A stretch of 59,140 nucleotides of DNA from CAYYNP01 sp964472545 (GCA_964472545.1 CAYYNP010000020.1:1-59140); one strand, 5' to 3'. Positions 13,553 through 22,448 are shown, counted from the stretch's first letter. The notes: a model not told the origin generated them from the letters alone. A program made the numbers and translations.

Positions 13553-16552
13553 TTGGATAAGGCGTACAGTCGCGCGCGAAAGGAATTGGAGCAGATCTTC
13601 GAGGCCCATGAAGAGATGGCCCCTGCCGAGCCCCTGCCGGTGCCCTCGTCGGAGAATTGTGAGCAGGAGTTGGTGGCGCGTGGGGAGTATTTTGAGACGC
13701 AGCAGGCTTACGCTCTGGCCGGCGCACGAAGGCTTCTCGGCGATGAACTCGACGTGAGCGACGCCGACACGCGAGATGACCTGCGCAAGAACGCGTCCCG
13801 CGCTCTGGAGGCCCTCGAACGACAGGCGATTGGTCGGTTACGGAGCGCGGCGCGGCTTGCCGCACTCGCCAAGCTGTCGGAGGACGAAATCGATCGCGCC
13901 GAATCACTCATCGAGACGATCCTCGCTCAAGCACACGAGATCACGGCGCTGGCGGAGCACCCCGAACGCGCGGCTCGGCTTCGCCTGTATGCCCGAGTCG
14001 CCAATTGGCTCAAACAGGAGGGGCACGAATCTCCGTCGATCGAGGACTGTCCCATCTGCCATTCGGACTTGCAGCGAAGGGCCGATCCCGTCACCGGTGA
14101 GCCGATCATCGATCATATTTGTCGGTATCTAGAGGCAGATTGCGAACACCTGGAAAACACCATCGCGGCTTGGGCCGATCTGGCATTGCAGACAGTATCA
14201 GCCGAGCTTTCCCACGCGCTGCCGGCGAGAGATCGGCCGAGCCTGCCAGATTCCCCGTCAGAGTTGATCTCTCGCGCTTTGTGCGACGAGCTGTTTCAAA
14301 CGCCAGCGTTTTCAGGCGAGTTGGCGTCGTTGAGGCGGTCGGCCACGCAGCTATGCGAGAAGCACTTGCGTTCGTTGGGTACGTTCGTCGAGCCGCCTGC
14401 CCCCAACTTGCCCGCGGACCTAAAGGCAGATCACGAACCGCTCTTTGACGCAATCAAGGGACTGCAGCGGACCATCGCCTTTGCCCGGTGGCGGAAGGCA
14501 AACCAAGAGGCCTGCGGCGTCGCGTCTCGCGCCATCATCGGAACAAAGGACTCGATTCCCGACATGTCCGTAGTGGGCGAGACCGATTTGAAGGATCGCC
14601 CGCTGCTGGCACAACTGAGCGTACTCGAGAAGTTGGTGGCCGACACAGAGCCATTACGGACAGCAGCGGCAAGAATTGCGGATATGCGCGGAACGCTCGA
14701 CAAACGACGGGGGAAGGAGAAGCGAATCGCGCGATACACGCAGGCTGCCAAGGCACTTGAGGATCTGCTCCCGTTGGGTGAGATCGTGGACCAGCAGATC
14801 GAGACGCTTCTGAATTCGCTCGCGACAGAGACCACTCGATGGAAGAAGGAGCTTTACCGGCCCGCCTACGTGAATGCTCCGTCGATCGCCGGAGCGGGCG
14901 CGCAAAAGGACGGCAGCCTGGTCGTCGACGCAACGTCTGAAGGGACGACTGTCGCGGCACAACACGTCTGCAACGCCTCGGATTTGCGAGCCACGCTGCT
15001 GGCCTTTCTGTTCGGGTTATGGAAACACCTGCTTAAGGAACACGGAGGGCTCTCCTTGATCCTCCTGGACGACTTGCAGGAGTTGTTCGATCCACATAAC
15101 CGTCGCCGAGTCGCCGACGCCGTTGCTTTGATGGTCGAGGAGGGAGCCGCGATCGTGCTGACGACGAACGATCATGATTTCGCAGGGACCGTCGCCAGTG
15201 CCGGAAAGAAACACCTTTCTGTCGAGCGAGTCGGTCATCGCGTAGTCCAGCCGACCAATGCCGTCGACTTGCGCATCACTCTGAGCAAGCTGCTCGAAGA
15301 AATCCACCGACGGCGTTTGGAGTTCGAACGAAACACGAACGACCACCGGGCTGCCCGCACCTACCTGAACGAACTGAGAATCTACCTTGAAGATCGCTTG
15401 CGGAGCTTCTTCGATACGCGCGATTCGGGCATGCCGGCGAACCCGACGCTGAGCGACCTCGTCAACGCGGTCCGGCGACGCGTGAATGCCGGACAAGAAC
15501 CTCTCACGGCGGCCGCGTTCCGAAAGATGGCGTCGGCCCCGGCGCTCCGGACCGACGCCGAGTTCACTAGGCTCATGAACCGATCTCACCACGGGCAGGC
15601 CCATTTGATCACCTACAACGACGTTCTTCACGTTTACGAGAACTCGAAGCGCGTTCTCGAGCTCGTCCATTCCGCACACGAGCAGTACGAAAGGTGGTTA
15701 CGGCGGGAACCGCCGCACTCCCCATCCGCGAAACCGACGCCGCTTCCCCCGGAGCGAGATCTCTCCTTCCGTGTGCCGCAGATCGAGGCCACTGCCGCTG
15801 CGGCCGCCGACTCGCCGGTCTATGAAGTCGTGGAAGCAGACGAGCCGTTCTCTTGCGACTGGCTCGCTAACCACGCCGTTTACATCAACGCCACCGACAA
15901 CTTCGGCTTCGCCGGCGGGAAGAACTGTCGAGTGATCGTCGATCTTGCCGATTCCCAGCCCGACGATCAGAGTTGGGTCATCGCTCTTCATCGGAACCAG
16001 ATCTACGCACGCCGTCTCTTGCGCTACTCCAAGCGTCTTGAGGAGATCGTCCTGGCGGCCGAATCGTCAAACCCTCTCAATCGTCCGCCAACACTTGTGC
16101 TGCCTGCGTCAGAAGTTCGGTTGCTCAAAGTCGTCGGACTTCTCTTCCATAACACACCTCGACACCGGCGATGCGAGAACGAAGCCGAACTCGATGAGCA
16201 ATGCCAGATACTGCGGAACGTGGAGATCGCATTCAAGGTGCGCGGCCAGAGCGCGCTACCGCTGGTCCTTGAAAAGCAGACGGTCTTGGGTGGGCAGGTG
16301 GTCCTTCCGGCCGAGTTGCCTTCCTTGATCGGAGAGATGGTGGCGCTGGACACGTCTGGCGGATGCGCCTTCAAGCGGGTGGGGGAAGTACTCCCCGGGG
16401 CCGAGCACGTGCGTCAATTCGAGTCGATTGGCGGTCTCGGTGAGTCCCTGCTTGTTCGCACGGAAGCGATCGAGAATGATCCGTTCCATGGGCTACCGCT
16501 GTTGCGAGACACGCGCGAGATCTTGGGAGTGCTGTACTCGCCGGACGCATAG
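13553..16552 (+). CDS. Rad50/SMC-like ATPase, C-terminal part with zinc hook, Walker B and extra domains
   Basis: About 999 residues if read from TTG at 13553, in the same frame as the gene at 12566; the GAGGAG there directly abuts the TTG, so re-initiation would be weak. Visible parts: charged helices; a Rad50-style hook CPIC (166-169); a degenerate signature region (SEGTTVAAQHVCNASDLRATLLAF); Walker B LILLDD (502-507) and a TTNDHD switch. Beyond the ATPase lies a helical region with R-x6-H (Arg677-His684, NRSHHGQAH), reminiscent of HEPN nucleases, then a beta-rich part (about 775-866: CRVIVDL, YARRLLR, SSNPLNRPP, KVVGLLF) resembling the S24/LexA core but with Arg where the catalytic Lys should be. 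Assignments beyond the ATPase are inference. Role could be DNA repair or anti-phage defence. Confidence 0.75.
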   Translation: MDKAYSRARKELEQIFEAHEEMAPAEPLPVPSSENCEQELVARGEYFETQQAYALAGARRLLGDELDVSDADTRDDLRKNASRALEALERQAIGRLRSAARLAALAKLSEDEIDRAESLIETILAQAHEITALAEHPERAARLRLYARVANWLKQEGHESPSIEDCPICHSDLQRRADPVTGEPIIDHICRYLEADCEHLENTIAAWADLALQTVSAELSHALPARDRPSLPDSPSELISRALCDELFQTPAFSGELASLRRSATQLCEKHLRSLGTFVEPPAPNLPADLKADHEPLFDAIKGLQRTIAFARWRKANQEACGVASRAIIGTKDSIPDMSVVGETDLKDRPLLAQLSVLEKLVADTEPLRTAAARIADMRGTLDKRRGKEKRIARYTQAAKALEDLLPLGEIVDQQIETLLNSLATETTRWKKELYRPAYVNAPSIAGAGAQKDGSLVVDATSEGTTVAAQHVCNASDLRATLLAFLFGLWKHLLKEHGGLSLILLDDLQELFDPHNRRRVADAVALMVEEGAAIVLTTNDHDFAGTVASAGKKHLSVERVGHRVVQPTNAVDLRITLSKLLEEIHRRRLEFERNTNDHRAARTYLNELRIYLEDRLRSFFDTRDSGMPANPTLSDLVNAVRRRVNAGQEPLTAAAFRKMASAPALRTDAEFTRLMNRSHHGQAHLITYNDVLHVYENSKRVLELVHSAHEQYERWLRREPPHSPSAKPTPLPPERDLSFRVPQIEATAAAAADSPVYEVVEADEPFSCDWLANHAVYINATDNFGFAGGKNCRVIVDLADSQPDDQSWVIALHRNQIYARRLLRYSKRLEEIVLAAESSNPLNRPPTLVLPASEVRLLKVVGLLFHNTPRHRRCENEAELDEQCQILRNVEIAFKVRGQSALPLVLEKQTVLGGQVVLPAELPSLIGEMVALDTSGGCAFKRVGEVLPGAEHVRQFESIGGLGESLLVRTEAIENDPFHGLPLLRDTREILGVLYSPDA

Positions 16553-16586
16553 TGTGCCGCACGCGCCAGACCATAACGCCGCAACG

Positions 16587-16817
16587 CTAGAACAGCGTGT
16601 AGATAAACGGCGCGGCTGCGGGGGTGGCCAACGAGAAGACGACCAGCGCGCTGATCAGCAAGAGCACCAGCACGATCGGCGTTAGCCACCACTTCTTGTT
16701 GTAGCGGAGGAACTCCCAAAACTCGCGCACCAGCCCTACGGCGGGGCGATTGGCTTCCTCGGCGAAGCCGCCGGCGGGCGGCTCGGCAGGCTCGGTCTTG
16801 TGCCGGTCGTCTTGCAT
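16587..16817 (-). CDS. DUF5989 family small membrane protein
   Basis: 76 residues. A charged, Pro-rich N-terminus is followed by VREFWEFLRYNKKWWLTPIVLVLLLISALVVFSLATPAAAPFIYTLF, which matches the DUF5989 pattern: an amphipathic FLRxxKKWWL segment, one transmembrane helix, and an APFIYTLF ending. Start at 16817 has AGGA eight bases upstream; a longer frame to 16982 lacks support. DUF5989 genes are often found beside SxtJ-like and carbamoyltransferase genes; here it stands alone, convergent with the ATPase gene. Function unknown. Confidence 0.85.
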   Translation of the reverse strand: MQDDRHKTEPAEPPAGGFAEEANRPAVGLVREFWEFLRYNKKWWLTPIVLVLLLISALVVFSLATPAAAPFIYTLF

Positions 16818-17515
16818 GGTGTCGTCCTGACTTACTCCGGTGGCGGTGGCACGTTTGCCGCTGCACTCACTCTGCCCTCGGTGAACAAGCCAATTCTCGC
16901 CTGCCGCGGCCGACCGAGTCAACCGCTTTTCGAGGGTGTCCGATTGGCCATCGAGACTAGCCGGCGGGATGCTCGACACCATCGGCCATCTCAGAGACGG
17001 CCAATTCCCCGTTTTCCGCAGCCGCCAACGGCGCCGACCATCCGGCGGGCGAACTGCGCCGCGGCCAGCGGCAGGGGGTTTACACCCAGCGCGGGCAGGG
17101 TAAAATGCCAGCGTGCTGGTTGCTGTGGAGGCACATGCCAGCAGAGGTGTTCATCGGGTCGATTCCGGCCGCCGAACACGAAAACCCCCTATTAGAGCGG
17201 ATAGCGTCAGGCCTTCTGGTGTCGTAGTTGGGCGATTTTTCCGGCCAATTGGGGAATTTCCCCCGAATGTATGCGAGGGGGGTCCCCCCCTTCAGAAAAC
17301 CTGCTATGATTACTTGGAGGTTGAGGGGCCGGTCATTTAGAGGGGGCGTTTAGGTTGAATCGTTTTGGTTGACAGGGCACTGGCGAGGGTCTTTGGCTGT
17401 TGCGCGGCCGGGCCGCCGACGAGCGCGTGCCAGGCGTAGGTGTGCTGACCCGCGTCGAGGCGCCCTCGGCATCTGCCCTTGAAAAATCCATAGCCGCAAA
17501 CGTTTGGAGTACCGA
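16818..17515. other. long intergenic region upstream of the response regulator
   Basis: 698 bases with no supportable gene. It has a G6/C7 mirror block near 17276-17291 (GGGGGG then TCCCCCCC), an extended -10 box at 17302-17310, and GC-rich sequence able to form hairpins near 17402-17440. The length suggests a regulated or untranslated leader. Confidence 0.5.
17302..17310 (+). promoter_or_regulatory. extended -10 element
   Basis: TGCTATGAT gives TGn plus TATGAT (five of six), but no good -35 is seen 16-18 bases upstream. It lies about 205 bases before the response regulator start. Confidence 0.35.
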
Positions 17516-18154
17516 ATGAGTAACACGATCAAGCTGCTGATCGCCGACGACCATGAAGTCGTGCGCACCGGGTTGAAGAGTCTGCTGGCCGATAGCGAAG
17601 TGACGGTGGTCGGCGAAGTCGAGACGGGCACGGCGGCCGTGCAGTTCGCCTTAGAGAACGACGTCGACGTGGCGATGCTCGATATCCGCATGCCCGACGG
17701 CGACGGACTGACCGCCTTGGGCCGCATCAAACTGGACAAGCCGGAACTGCCGGTTCTGATCCTCTCGACGTTCGACAACCCCACCTACATCGCCCGGGCG
17801 GTTGCCCTTGGCGCCAGCGGCTACTTGCTCAAGGGTTGCACCCAGGAAGACCTGCTCAACGCAATTCGCATGGCCGCCGCCGGCGAGAGCGCTTGGACCC
17901 GCGACGAACTGCGGCGCGTGACCGGTGCCCTGGCCACGCCGCGTTTGGCCGCCGACGTCGAGGTGCCGCTCACGCAGCGCGAGAGCGAAGTGCTGCGGCA
18001 GTTGGCCTACGGGCTGACAAACAAGGAAATCGCCCAAGCGCTGCACATCAGCTACGAGACGGTCAAAGAGCACGTGCAGCACATCCTCCGCAAGATCGGC
18101 GTTTCCGACAGAACGCAGGCCGCCGTGTGGGCGGTGCGAAAGGAACTCGTCTAG
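17516..18154 (+). CDS. NarL/FixJ-type response regulator
   Basis: 212 residues. The receiver domain shows IADDHEVVRTG with the acidic pocket (Asp11-Asp12), phospho-acceptor Asp56 in VAMLDIRMPDGDG, and the conserved Lys in GASGYLLKG. The C-terminal 65 residues are a LuxR/GerE helix-turn-helix (LTQRESEVLRQLAYGLTNKE, IAQALHISYETVKEHVQHIL). It is a phosphorylation-controlled DNA-binding transcription factor in the cytoplasm. No histidine kinase lies in the window, so it is an orphan here. Start at 17516 has GGAG seven bases upstream. A strong intrinsic terminator (18218-18268) follows. Confidence 0.93.
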   Translation: MSNTIKLLIADDHEVVRTGLKSLLADSEVTVVGEVETGTAAVQFALENDVDVAMLDIRMPDGDGLTALGRIKLDKPELPVLILSTFDNPTYIARAVALGASGYLLKGCTQEDLLNAIRMAAAGESAWTRDELRRVTGALATPRLAADVEVPLTQRESEVLRQLAYGLTNKEIAQALHISYETVKEHVQHILRKIGVSDRTQAAVWAVRKELV

Positions 18155-18217
18155 CCGATCGTCCGGATACGAAGTGACCTGCCGCGGAGGCTCGAGCTTG
18201 CCGCGCGAGATATACGT

Positions 18218-18268
18218 CGACCGTTGGCTGTGCCGCCTGCCGGGCGTGGCCAACGGTCGCGGCTTTTT
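18218..18268 (+). terminator. intrinsic terminator after the response regulator
   Basis: Perfect 11-bp stem CGACCGTTGGC (18218-18228) / GCCAACGGTCG (18249-18259), 20-base loop, then CGGCTTTTTG with five T. It ends 29 bases before the next start codon. Confidence 0.8.
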
Positions 18269-18297
18269 GTGGTCAATCGACGTCGAAGGAGTGTGCC

Positions 18298-19650
18298 GTG
18301 TCGAAACCCACCGACGTTCGTCTGCTGGAAGTCGTTGCCGAGACGGAGAGTTTCGCCTATCGGGCGCCGATGAAGTTCGGTGGCCGCGTGGTCACCGACG
18401 TCGTCTTGCTGCACGTGAAGGCCACCGTCGAAACGCGCAACGGCCGCCGCGGCGAAGGGCTCGGGTCGATGCCTATGGGCAACGTTTGGGCGTGGCCCAG
18501 CGGCAAGGTCGACGGCGAGTCGGCGTTGCAGGCGATGATCGAGTTGGGGCGCCGCGTGGCCCAAGCGGCAAACGACTACTCGGGTATCGCCCATCCGCTG
18601 GATGTAACGCACGATTTGGCCGCCGGCTACGAATCGACGGCCGACGAAATCACCGCAGCCGCCGCGCTGGCCGAGCCGATGCCGCGGCTGGCGCAACTGG
18701 TGGCTGCCAGCCCGACCGAAGCGGCCGTCCACGACGCGTTCGGCAAGGCGCTCGGAGAAAACTCCTACGACCTGCTCGGCGAAGAGTTCGCCGGCCGCGA
18801 TTTGGCCGCGTATCTCACCGACGAGTTTGCCGGCGAGTATCTCGACCGATATACCCTGCGCAGCCCCAAGGCTGCGATGCCGCTTTACCATCTCGTCGGC
18901 GCCCTGGATCCGTTGACCGACGCCGACCTGCCTATCCGCGTCGACGACGGCCTGCCCGAGACGCTGCCGGAGTGGATTGCGGCCGACGGGCTGACCCACA
19001 TGAAGATCAAGCTGGCCGGCGACGATCTGGCCTGGGACGTGGATCGTGTGGTGTCGATCGAGCGGGTGGCGGCGGAGGCCCAAGCCGCGCGGGGATGCGC
19101 CTCGTGGTGCTATTCGGCCGACTTCAACGAGAAGTGTGCCAACGTCGACTACGTGCTCGACTTCCTGGCACAAGTCGGGGAGAAATCGCCCGATGCGCTT
19201 AGGCGACTGCAATACATCGAACAGCCGACCAATCGCGATCTGAAGGCCAATCCGGAAAACCGCATGCATCGGGCGGCCGAGATCAAACCGGTGGTGATCG
19301 ACGAGTCGTTGGTGGATCTGGAAAGCCTGTTGCTCAGCCGCGAGTTGGGATACTCCGGCGTGGCGTTGAAGGCCTGCAAGGGACACAGCGAAGCGTTGTT
19401 GATGGGGGCGGCCGCACAGAAGTACGGGATGTTTCTCTGCGTGCAGGATCTCACTTGCCCGGGCGCGTCGTTCCTGCACTCGGCAAGTCTCTCCGCGCGT
19501 ATCCCCACGGTCGCTGCCATTGAGGGCAACGGCCGGCAGTATTGTCCGGCGGCCAACCGCGGCTGGGACGAACGCTTCCCCTCAATGTTCCAGATCACCG
19601 ACGGCACGTTGGGCACGGCCGCGCTTGCCGGACCGGGTTTGGGGTATTAG
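18298..19650 (+). CDS. enolase-superfamily (mandelate racemase/muconate lactonizing type) enzyme
   Basis: 450 residues from a GTG with AAGGAG six bases upstream. The capping domain is followed by the barrel with K-x-K (Lys236, Lys238 in HMKIKL) and the ordered metal ligands: Asp in SADFNE, Glu in LQYIEQP and Glu in VIDESL. A later Lys lies in ALKACKGHSEALLMGAAAQK. These enzymes abstract a proton next to a carboxylate, for example in acid-sugar dehydration or racemisation. No signal peptide is seen, so it should be cytoplasmic. It fits the sugar-catabolism theme (rhamnose isomerase, Gfo/Idh enzyme), but the substrate cannot be read from sequence. Confidence 0.85.
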   Translation: MSKPTDVRLLEVVAETESFAYRAPMKFGGRVVTDVVLLHVKATVETRNGRRGEGLGSMPMGNVWAWPSGKVDGESALQAMIELGRRVAQAANDYSGIAHPLDVTHDLAAGYESTADEITAAAALAEPMPRLAQLVAASPTEAAVHDAFGKALGENSYDLLGEEFAGRDLAAYLTDEFAGEYLDRYTLRSPKAAMPLYHLVGALDPLTDADLPIRVDDGLPETLPEWIAADGLTHMKIKLAGDDLAWDVDRVVSIERVAAEAQAARGCASWCYSADFNEKCANVDYVLDFLAQVGEKSPDALRRLQYIEQPTNRDLKANPENRMHRAAEIKPVVIDESLVDLESLLLSRELGYSGVALKACKGHSEALLMGAAAQKYGMFLCVQDLTCPGASFLHSASLSARIPTVAAIEGNGRQYCPAANRGWDERFPSMFQITDGTLGTAALAGPGLGY

Positions 19651-19963
19651 CGGGATCGGCCGTTTTCGAGCGGCGCGATTCAAGTGTTATTTTTTTCGAC
19701 TTGTTTTTATTGCGGAGCACGTCGTGTCTTTCATGCTCGACGCCATGATTTCGGCCGATATTGCGCCGCAAACAAGTGTCACCACGGCGGCGGAAGTCGC
19801 GATTCTGGAGTTACTTAGGGGAGTTTTGGCAGACTTTTCTTTTTGGCACTCGACTGGGGGAGTTTCGTCATATAGAATATCCCAACGTTCGCGGTGAGCC
19901 GACAACCCCGGCCATTGCGGCACGGGATGTTCCGTTAGTAGTTTTCATTCTCAGGAGGTGACG
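19651..19963. other. AT-richer intergenic region with promoter
   Basis: 313 bases with unusual T-runs (19690-19712) for this GC-rich window. CAAGT (19681-19685) and ACTTG (19699-19703) flank a T-run. It carries the promoter at 19850-19878. No gene supported. Confidence 0.5.
19850..19878 (+). promoter_or_regulatory. promoter for the Lys/Cys-rich protein gene
   Basis: TCGACT (19850-19855), 17-base spacer, TAGAAT (19873-19878): four of six and five of six consensus positions, about 85 bases upstream of the start at 19964. Confidence 0.5.
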
Positions 19964-20302
19964 ATGCGAGTATTTCTTACCATTCTGGCCGTGTGTGTCA
20001 TGCTGATGGGTACCACGGTGATGGCCGACGACGCGGCGCAGAAGGCCGATGCCAAGCAGAAGGCTGCCCCGGCTCAGAAGGCTGCCCCGGCCCAGAAGGC
20101 TGCCCCGGCCCAGAAGGCCAAGCCGGCTCAGAAGGCCGAAGCATGCCAGAAGGCCAAGCCGGCCCAGAAGGCCGACAAGGCTTGCCAAAAGGCCAAGCCT
20201 TGCCAAAAGGCCAAGCCCTGCCAGAAGCCGACGCAGTGCGCCAAGAAGAAGCCCTGCCAGAAGCCCTGCCAAAAGCCCGTTCAGAAGAAGTGCTGCAAGT
20301 AG
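19964..20302 (+). CDS. secreted Lys/Ala/Pro/Cys-rich repeat protein
   Basis: 112 residues. A clear Sec signal (MRVFLTILAVCVMLMGTTVMA) is followed by low-complexity repeats built on QKA: first QKAAPA in tandem, then QKAKPA, then QKAKPC and QKPC, ending VQKKCCK. Nine cysteines lie in the second half and none in the first part of the mature chain; lysine makes up about a quarter of the residues. AGGAGG sits six bases before the ATG, a promoter and a strong terminator (20339-20377) frame the gene, so it is a single-gene transcript. Function unknown. A polycationic, disulfide-linked or metal-binding surface protein is a reasonable guess. Confidence 0.85.
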   Translation: MRVFLTILAVCVMLMGTTVMADDAAQKADAKQKAAPAQKAAPAQKAAPAQKAKPAQKAEACQKAKPAQKADKACQKAKPCQKAKPCQKPTQCAKKKPCQKPCQKPVQKKCCK

Positions 20303-20338
20303 CCTTCTTGGAACACGAATTCGGCAGCGACAGAACAG

Positions 20339-20377
20339 AGACGCTCCTCGCGGTTGATCCGCGGGGGCGTCTTTTTT
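20339..20377 (+). terminator. intrinsic terminator after the Lys/Cys-rich gene
   Basis: AGACGC (20339-20344) pairs with GCGTCT (20367-20372), the stem continuing inward with G-C and wobble pairs, followed by TTTTTT (20372-20377). Confidence 0.85.
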
Positions 20378-20418
20378 GTCGGCCGCCATCGCCAACCGTT
20401 TGATGCAAAGGAATCGAG

Positions 20419-21510
20419 ATGTCCTTACCAGTGCGATTGATCGTCGCTCTCGCCGTGCTCGCCGCCGCAACGGACGCGTTGGCCCAACGAATCCGACAGG
20501 AAGAACGCGACTACCAAGCCCAAGCCTTTGAAGTCTGGTTCGACACGGAGCTGGTTCGCACGCTGGACGTGCTGCCCTCCGAAGGCAAGGTGGCCGACTT
20601 CCGCGTCCCGTATTCGGGGTTCATCTATCCCGATCGCGGCGGCGGGACCGACATCCGGCTGCTACGCGAGGCGTCGCCGCTGGTGAAGTACGACACGGCG
20701 TTTAACGACGGCCGTGGACTGGCCGTCGCCCACGAACGGATGGACGTGACCGCGCACCGCGAGTTCGGCGCCGGGCTGTTCGGCGGACGCCAGGCACGGC
20801 TGGAGCGGCTGGAGCGTCCCGTAGGGCTGTTGGAGCGGATGCGGGCAATGCGCGCCCCGAGTTGGCACGGCCACTGCAACGGTTGGACGGCCGCCTCGAT
20901 CCGCCACGCCGAACCGCAGCGGGCCGTCGTTCGCAACGGCGTGACCTTCACGCCCGCCGACATCAAGGCCCTGCTGGCCGAGATCTACATGTACAGCGAC
21001 ACCGAGTTCCTCGGCGGCGTCGACACCACCATAAACCCCGGCGTGCTGCACATCACGTTGGCCAACTGGCTCGGCCGCGGCGACCATCCGGTGGGCATGG
21101 ACGAGGTGCCCGGCGAAGTCGTCTACAACTATCCGATCTACGCCTACAAGGCGACGATTAACAAGCTCTCCGATCGCCAGGCCGAGGTCCGCTTGGTGGC
21201 CACCTACGCCAACTACACGAATCGCGAGTTCGACAAGGCGCCGCAACTGAAGGCGGCCAAGCACTTCCACTACGCGCTCGAGCTGGACTCCAACGGCGAG
21301 ATCATCGGCGGCAGCTACTATCGCGACAGCGCGCGGATCGACATGCTCTGGACGCCGCTCAAACCGATCCAAGGCGGCCAGGCAGGCAACGAGTTGGGCA
21401 ACCCGCACATCGACGTTAAGCAGGTGATCTCCATCTGGCGCGATTCGGTGCCCAAGGAACTCCGCGAGAAGTGGCTCAACGTCGATCCGATTCTCGACGA
21501 AGAGTCCTGA
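20419..21510 (+). CDS. secreted transglutaminase-elicitor-like protein
   Basis: 363 residues with signal peptide (to about residue 22, ATDALAQ). The segment WHGHCNGWTAAS places Cys153 in the Cys-Asn-Gly-Trp context of the TGase_elicitor family (PF16683), which includes Phytophthora transglutaminase elicitors and bacterial homologues. Later His and Asp residues (HITLANWLGRGDHPVGMD) are candidates for the rest of the triad. Enzymes of this fold cross-link or deamidate Gln side chains, or act as Cys proteases. AAGGA lies upstream of the ATG. The next gene starts three bases after its stop, so the two are cotranscribed. Family call is moderate; the target is unknown. Confidence 0.7.
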   Translation: MSLPVRLIVALAVLAAATDALAQRIRQEERDYQAQAFEVWFDTELVRTLDVLPSEGKVADFRVPYSGFIYPDRGGGTDIRLLREASPLVKYDTAFNDGRGLAVAHERMDVTAHREFGAGLFGGRQARLERLERPVGLLERMRAMRAPSWHGHCNGWTAASIRHAEPQRAVVRNGVTFTPADIKALLAEIYMYSDTEFLGGVDTTINPGVLHITLANWLGRGDHPVGMDEVPGEVVYNYPIYAYKATINKLSDRQAEVRLVATYANYTNREFDKAPQLKAAKHFHYALELDSNGEIIGGSYYRDSARIDMLWTPLKPIQGGQAGNELGNPHIDVKQVISIWRDSVPKELREKWLNVDPILDEES

Positions 21511-21513
21511 TCC

Positions 21514-22329
21514 ATGCGAAGGGCCGTGCTCCTGCCACTACTGTGCATTTTGGCGGTGGCCGTCTCCTGCGAAGGGACGGCCAGGGATCTGCGTACGGAC
21601 GGGGAGTCCAACGGCGTCGCCGGTTCTTCCCGGCAGCCGCCGTTGCGGGTGCTGTTCATCGGCAACAGCTATACCTATGGCAACGACCTGCCGGCGTTGG
21701 TGGCCGCATTGGCCGAAGCGGCCGGCGGGCGGCGGGTCGACGCCGCAACGTGTGTCCGCGGCGGCTTCACGTTGGAGCAGCATGCCGCGCGAAGAGAAAC
21801 GCTCGCGGAACTCGACCGTCAAGACTGGGACGTGGTCGTGTTGCAGGAACAGAGCACCCGCCCGGTTGTCGACCCTAAGAGAATGCACGCGTTTGCCCGC
21901 AAGCTGCACGAGCAGATCCGCAGCCGAAACGCCCGCACCGTCTTCTTTCTCACCTGGGCGCGCCAGCACAAGCCCGAGATGCAGGCCGGTCTGAATCGGG
22001 CCTACTTCTCGATCGCCAAGGAGCTAGGGGCAACGGTTGCGCCAGTGGGTGTCGCCTGGCAGCAGGCCCTGTCGGCCGACGCGAAGCTGGTGCTGCACAC
22101 CAAAGACCAAAGCCACCCCAACCCGGCCGGCTCGTATCTGGCGGCCTGCGTGTTCTACGCGACGCTTCTGGACAAGAGCCCGGTGGGGCTGCCCGGGCAG
22201 CTTTCCAAGGGCGAAAAGACGCTGCTATCGCTCGACAACCAATGTGCTCGGCGGCTTCAGGAGATCGCTTGGAGCGCCGTTTGTGAAACCGCAAAGGGCA
22301 CAGCGGTTGCCAGCGGCGAGGGCGGCTGA
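21514..22329 (+). CDS. secreted SGNH-fold hydrolase
   Basis: 271 residues with an N-terminal hydrophobic signal ending near Cys19 (AVAVSC; a weak lipobox, so possibly a lipoprotein). Block I is LFIGNSYTYG with Ser52 as nucleophile. VVLQEQST and a late DQSHPNPAGSYLA supply the Asp and His. The GNSYT form is found in a DUF4886/SGNH branch of esterases. Likely a carbohydrate or lipid esterase in periplasm or outer membrane. It begins three bases after the transglutaminase-like gene, with GAAGAG within that gene's end as ribosome site. Substrate unknown. Confidence 0.8.
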   Translation: MRRAVLLPLLCILAVAVSCEGTARDLRTDGESNGVAGSSRQPPLRVLFIGNSYTYGNDLPALVAALAEAAGGRRVDAATCVRGGFTLEQHAARRETLAELDRQDWDVVVLQEQSTRPVVDPKRMHAFARKLHEQIRSRNARTVFFLTWARQHKPEMQAGLNRAYFSIAKELGATVAPVGVAWQQALSADAKLVLHTKDQSHPNPAGSYLAACVFYATLLDKSPVGLPGQLSKGEKTLLSLDNQCARRLQEIAWSAVCETAKGTAVASGEGG

Positions 22330-22448
22330 GAGGCCGATGCGGAAGGTTGGCAGCGGGAGCACGCTTGCACATCTCATTGCCCCGCCGACGGGCTGTCGAT
22401 CCGGACGGCGCAGCGCGGTATGGCCGCCGATTGAGGCGTCGCAAACGG

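Noticed and set aside
12566..16552. Reassignment of TAG as a sense codon to explain the broken ATPase.
   Set aside because: Intact genes in the window end with TAG (for example 2250, 4155, 18154), so TAG acts as a stop here.
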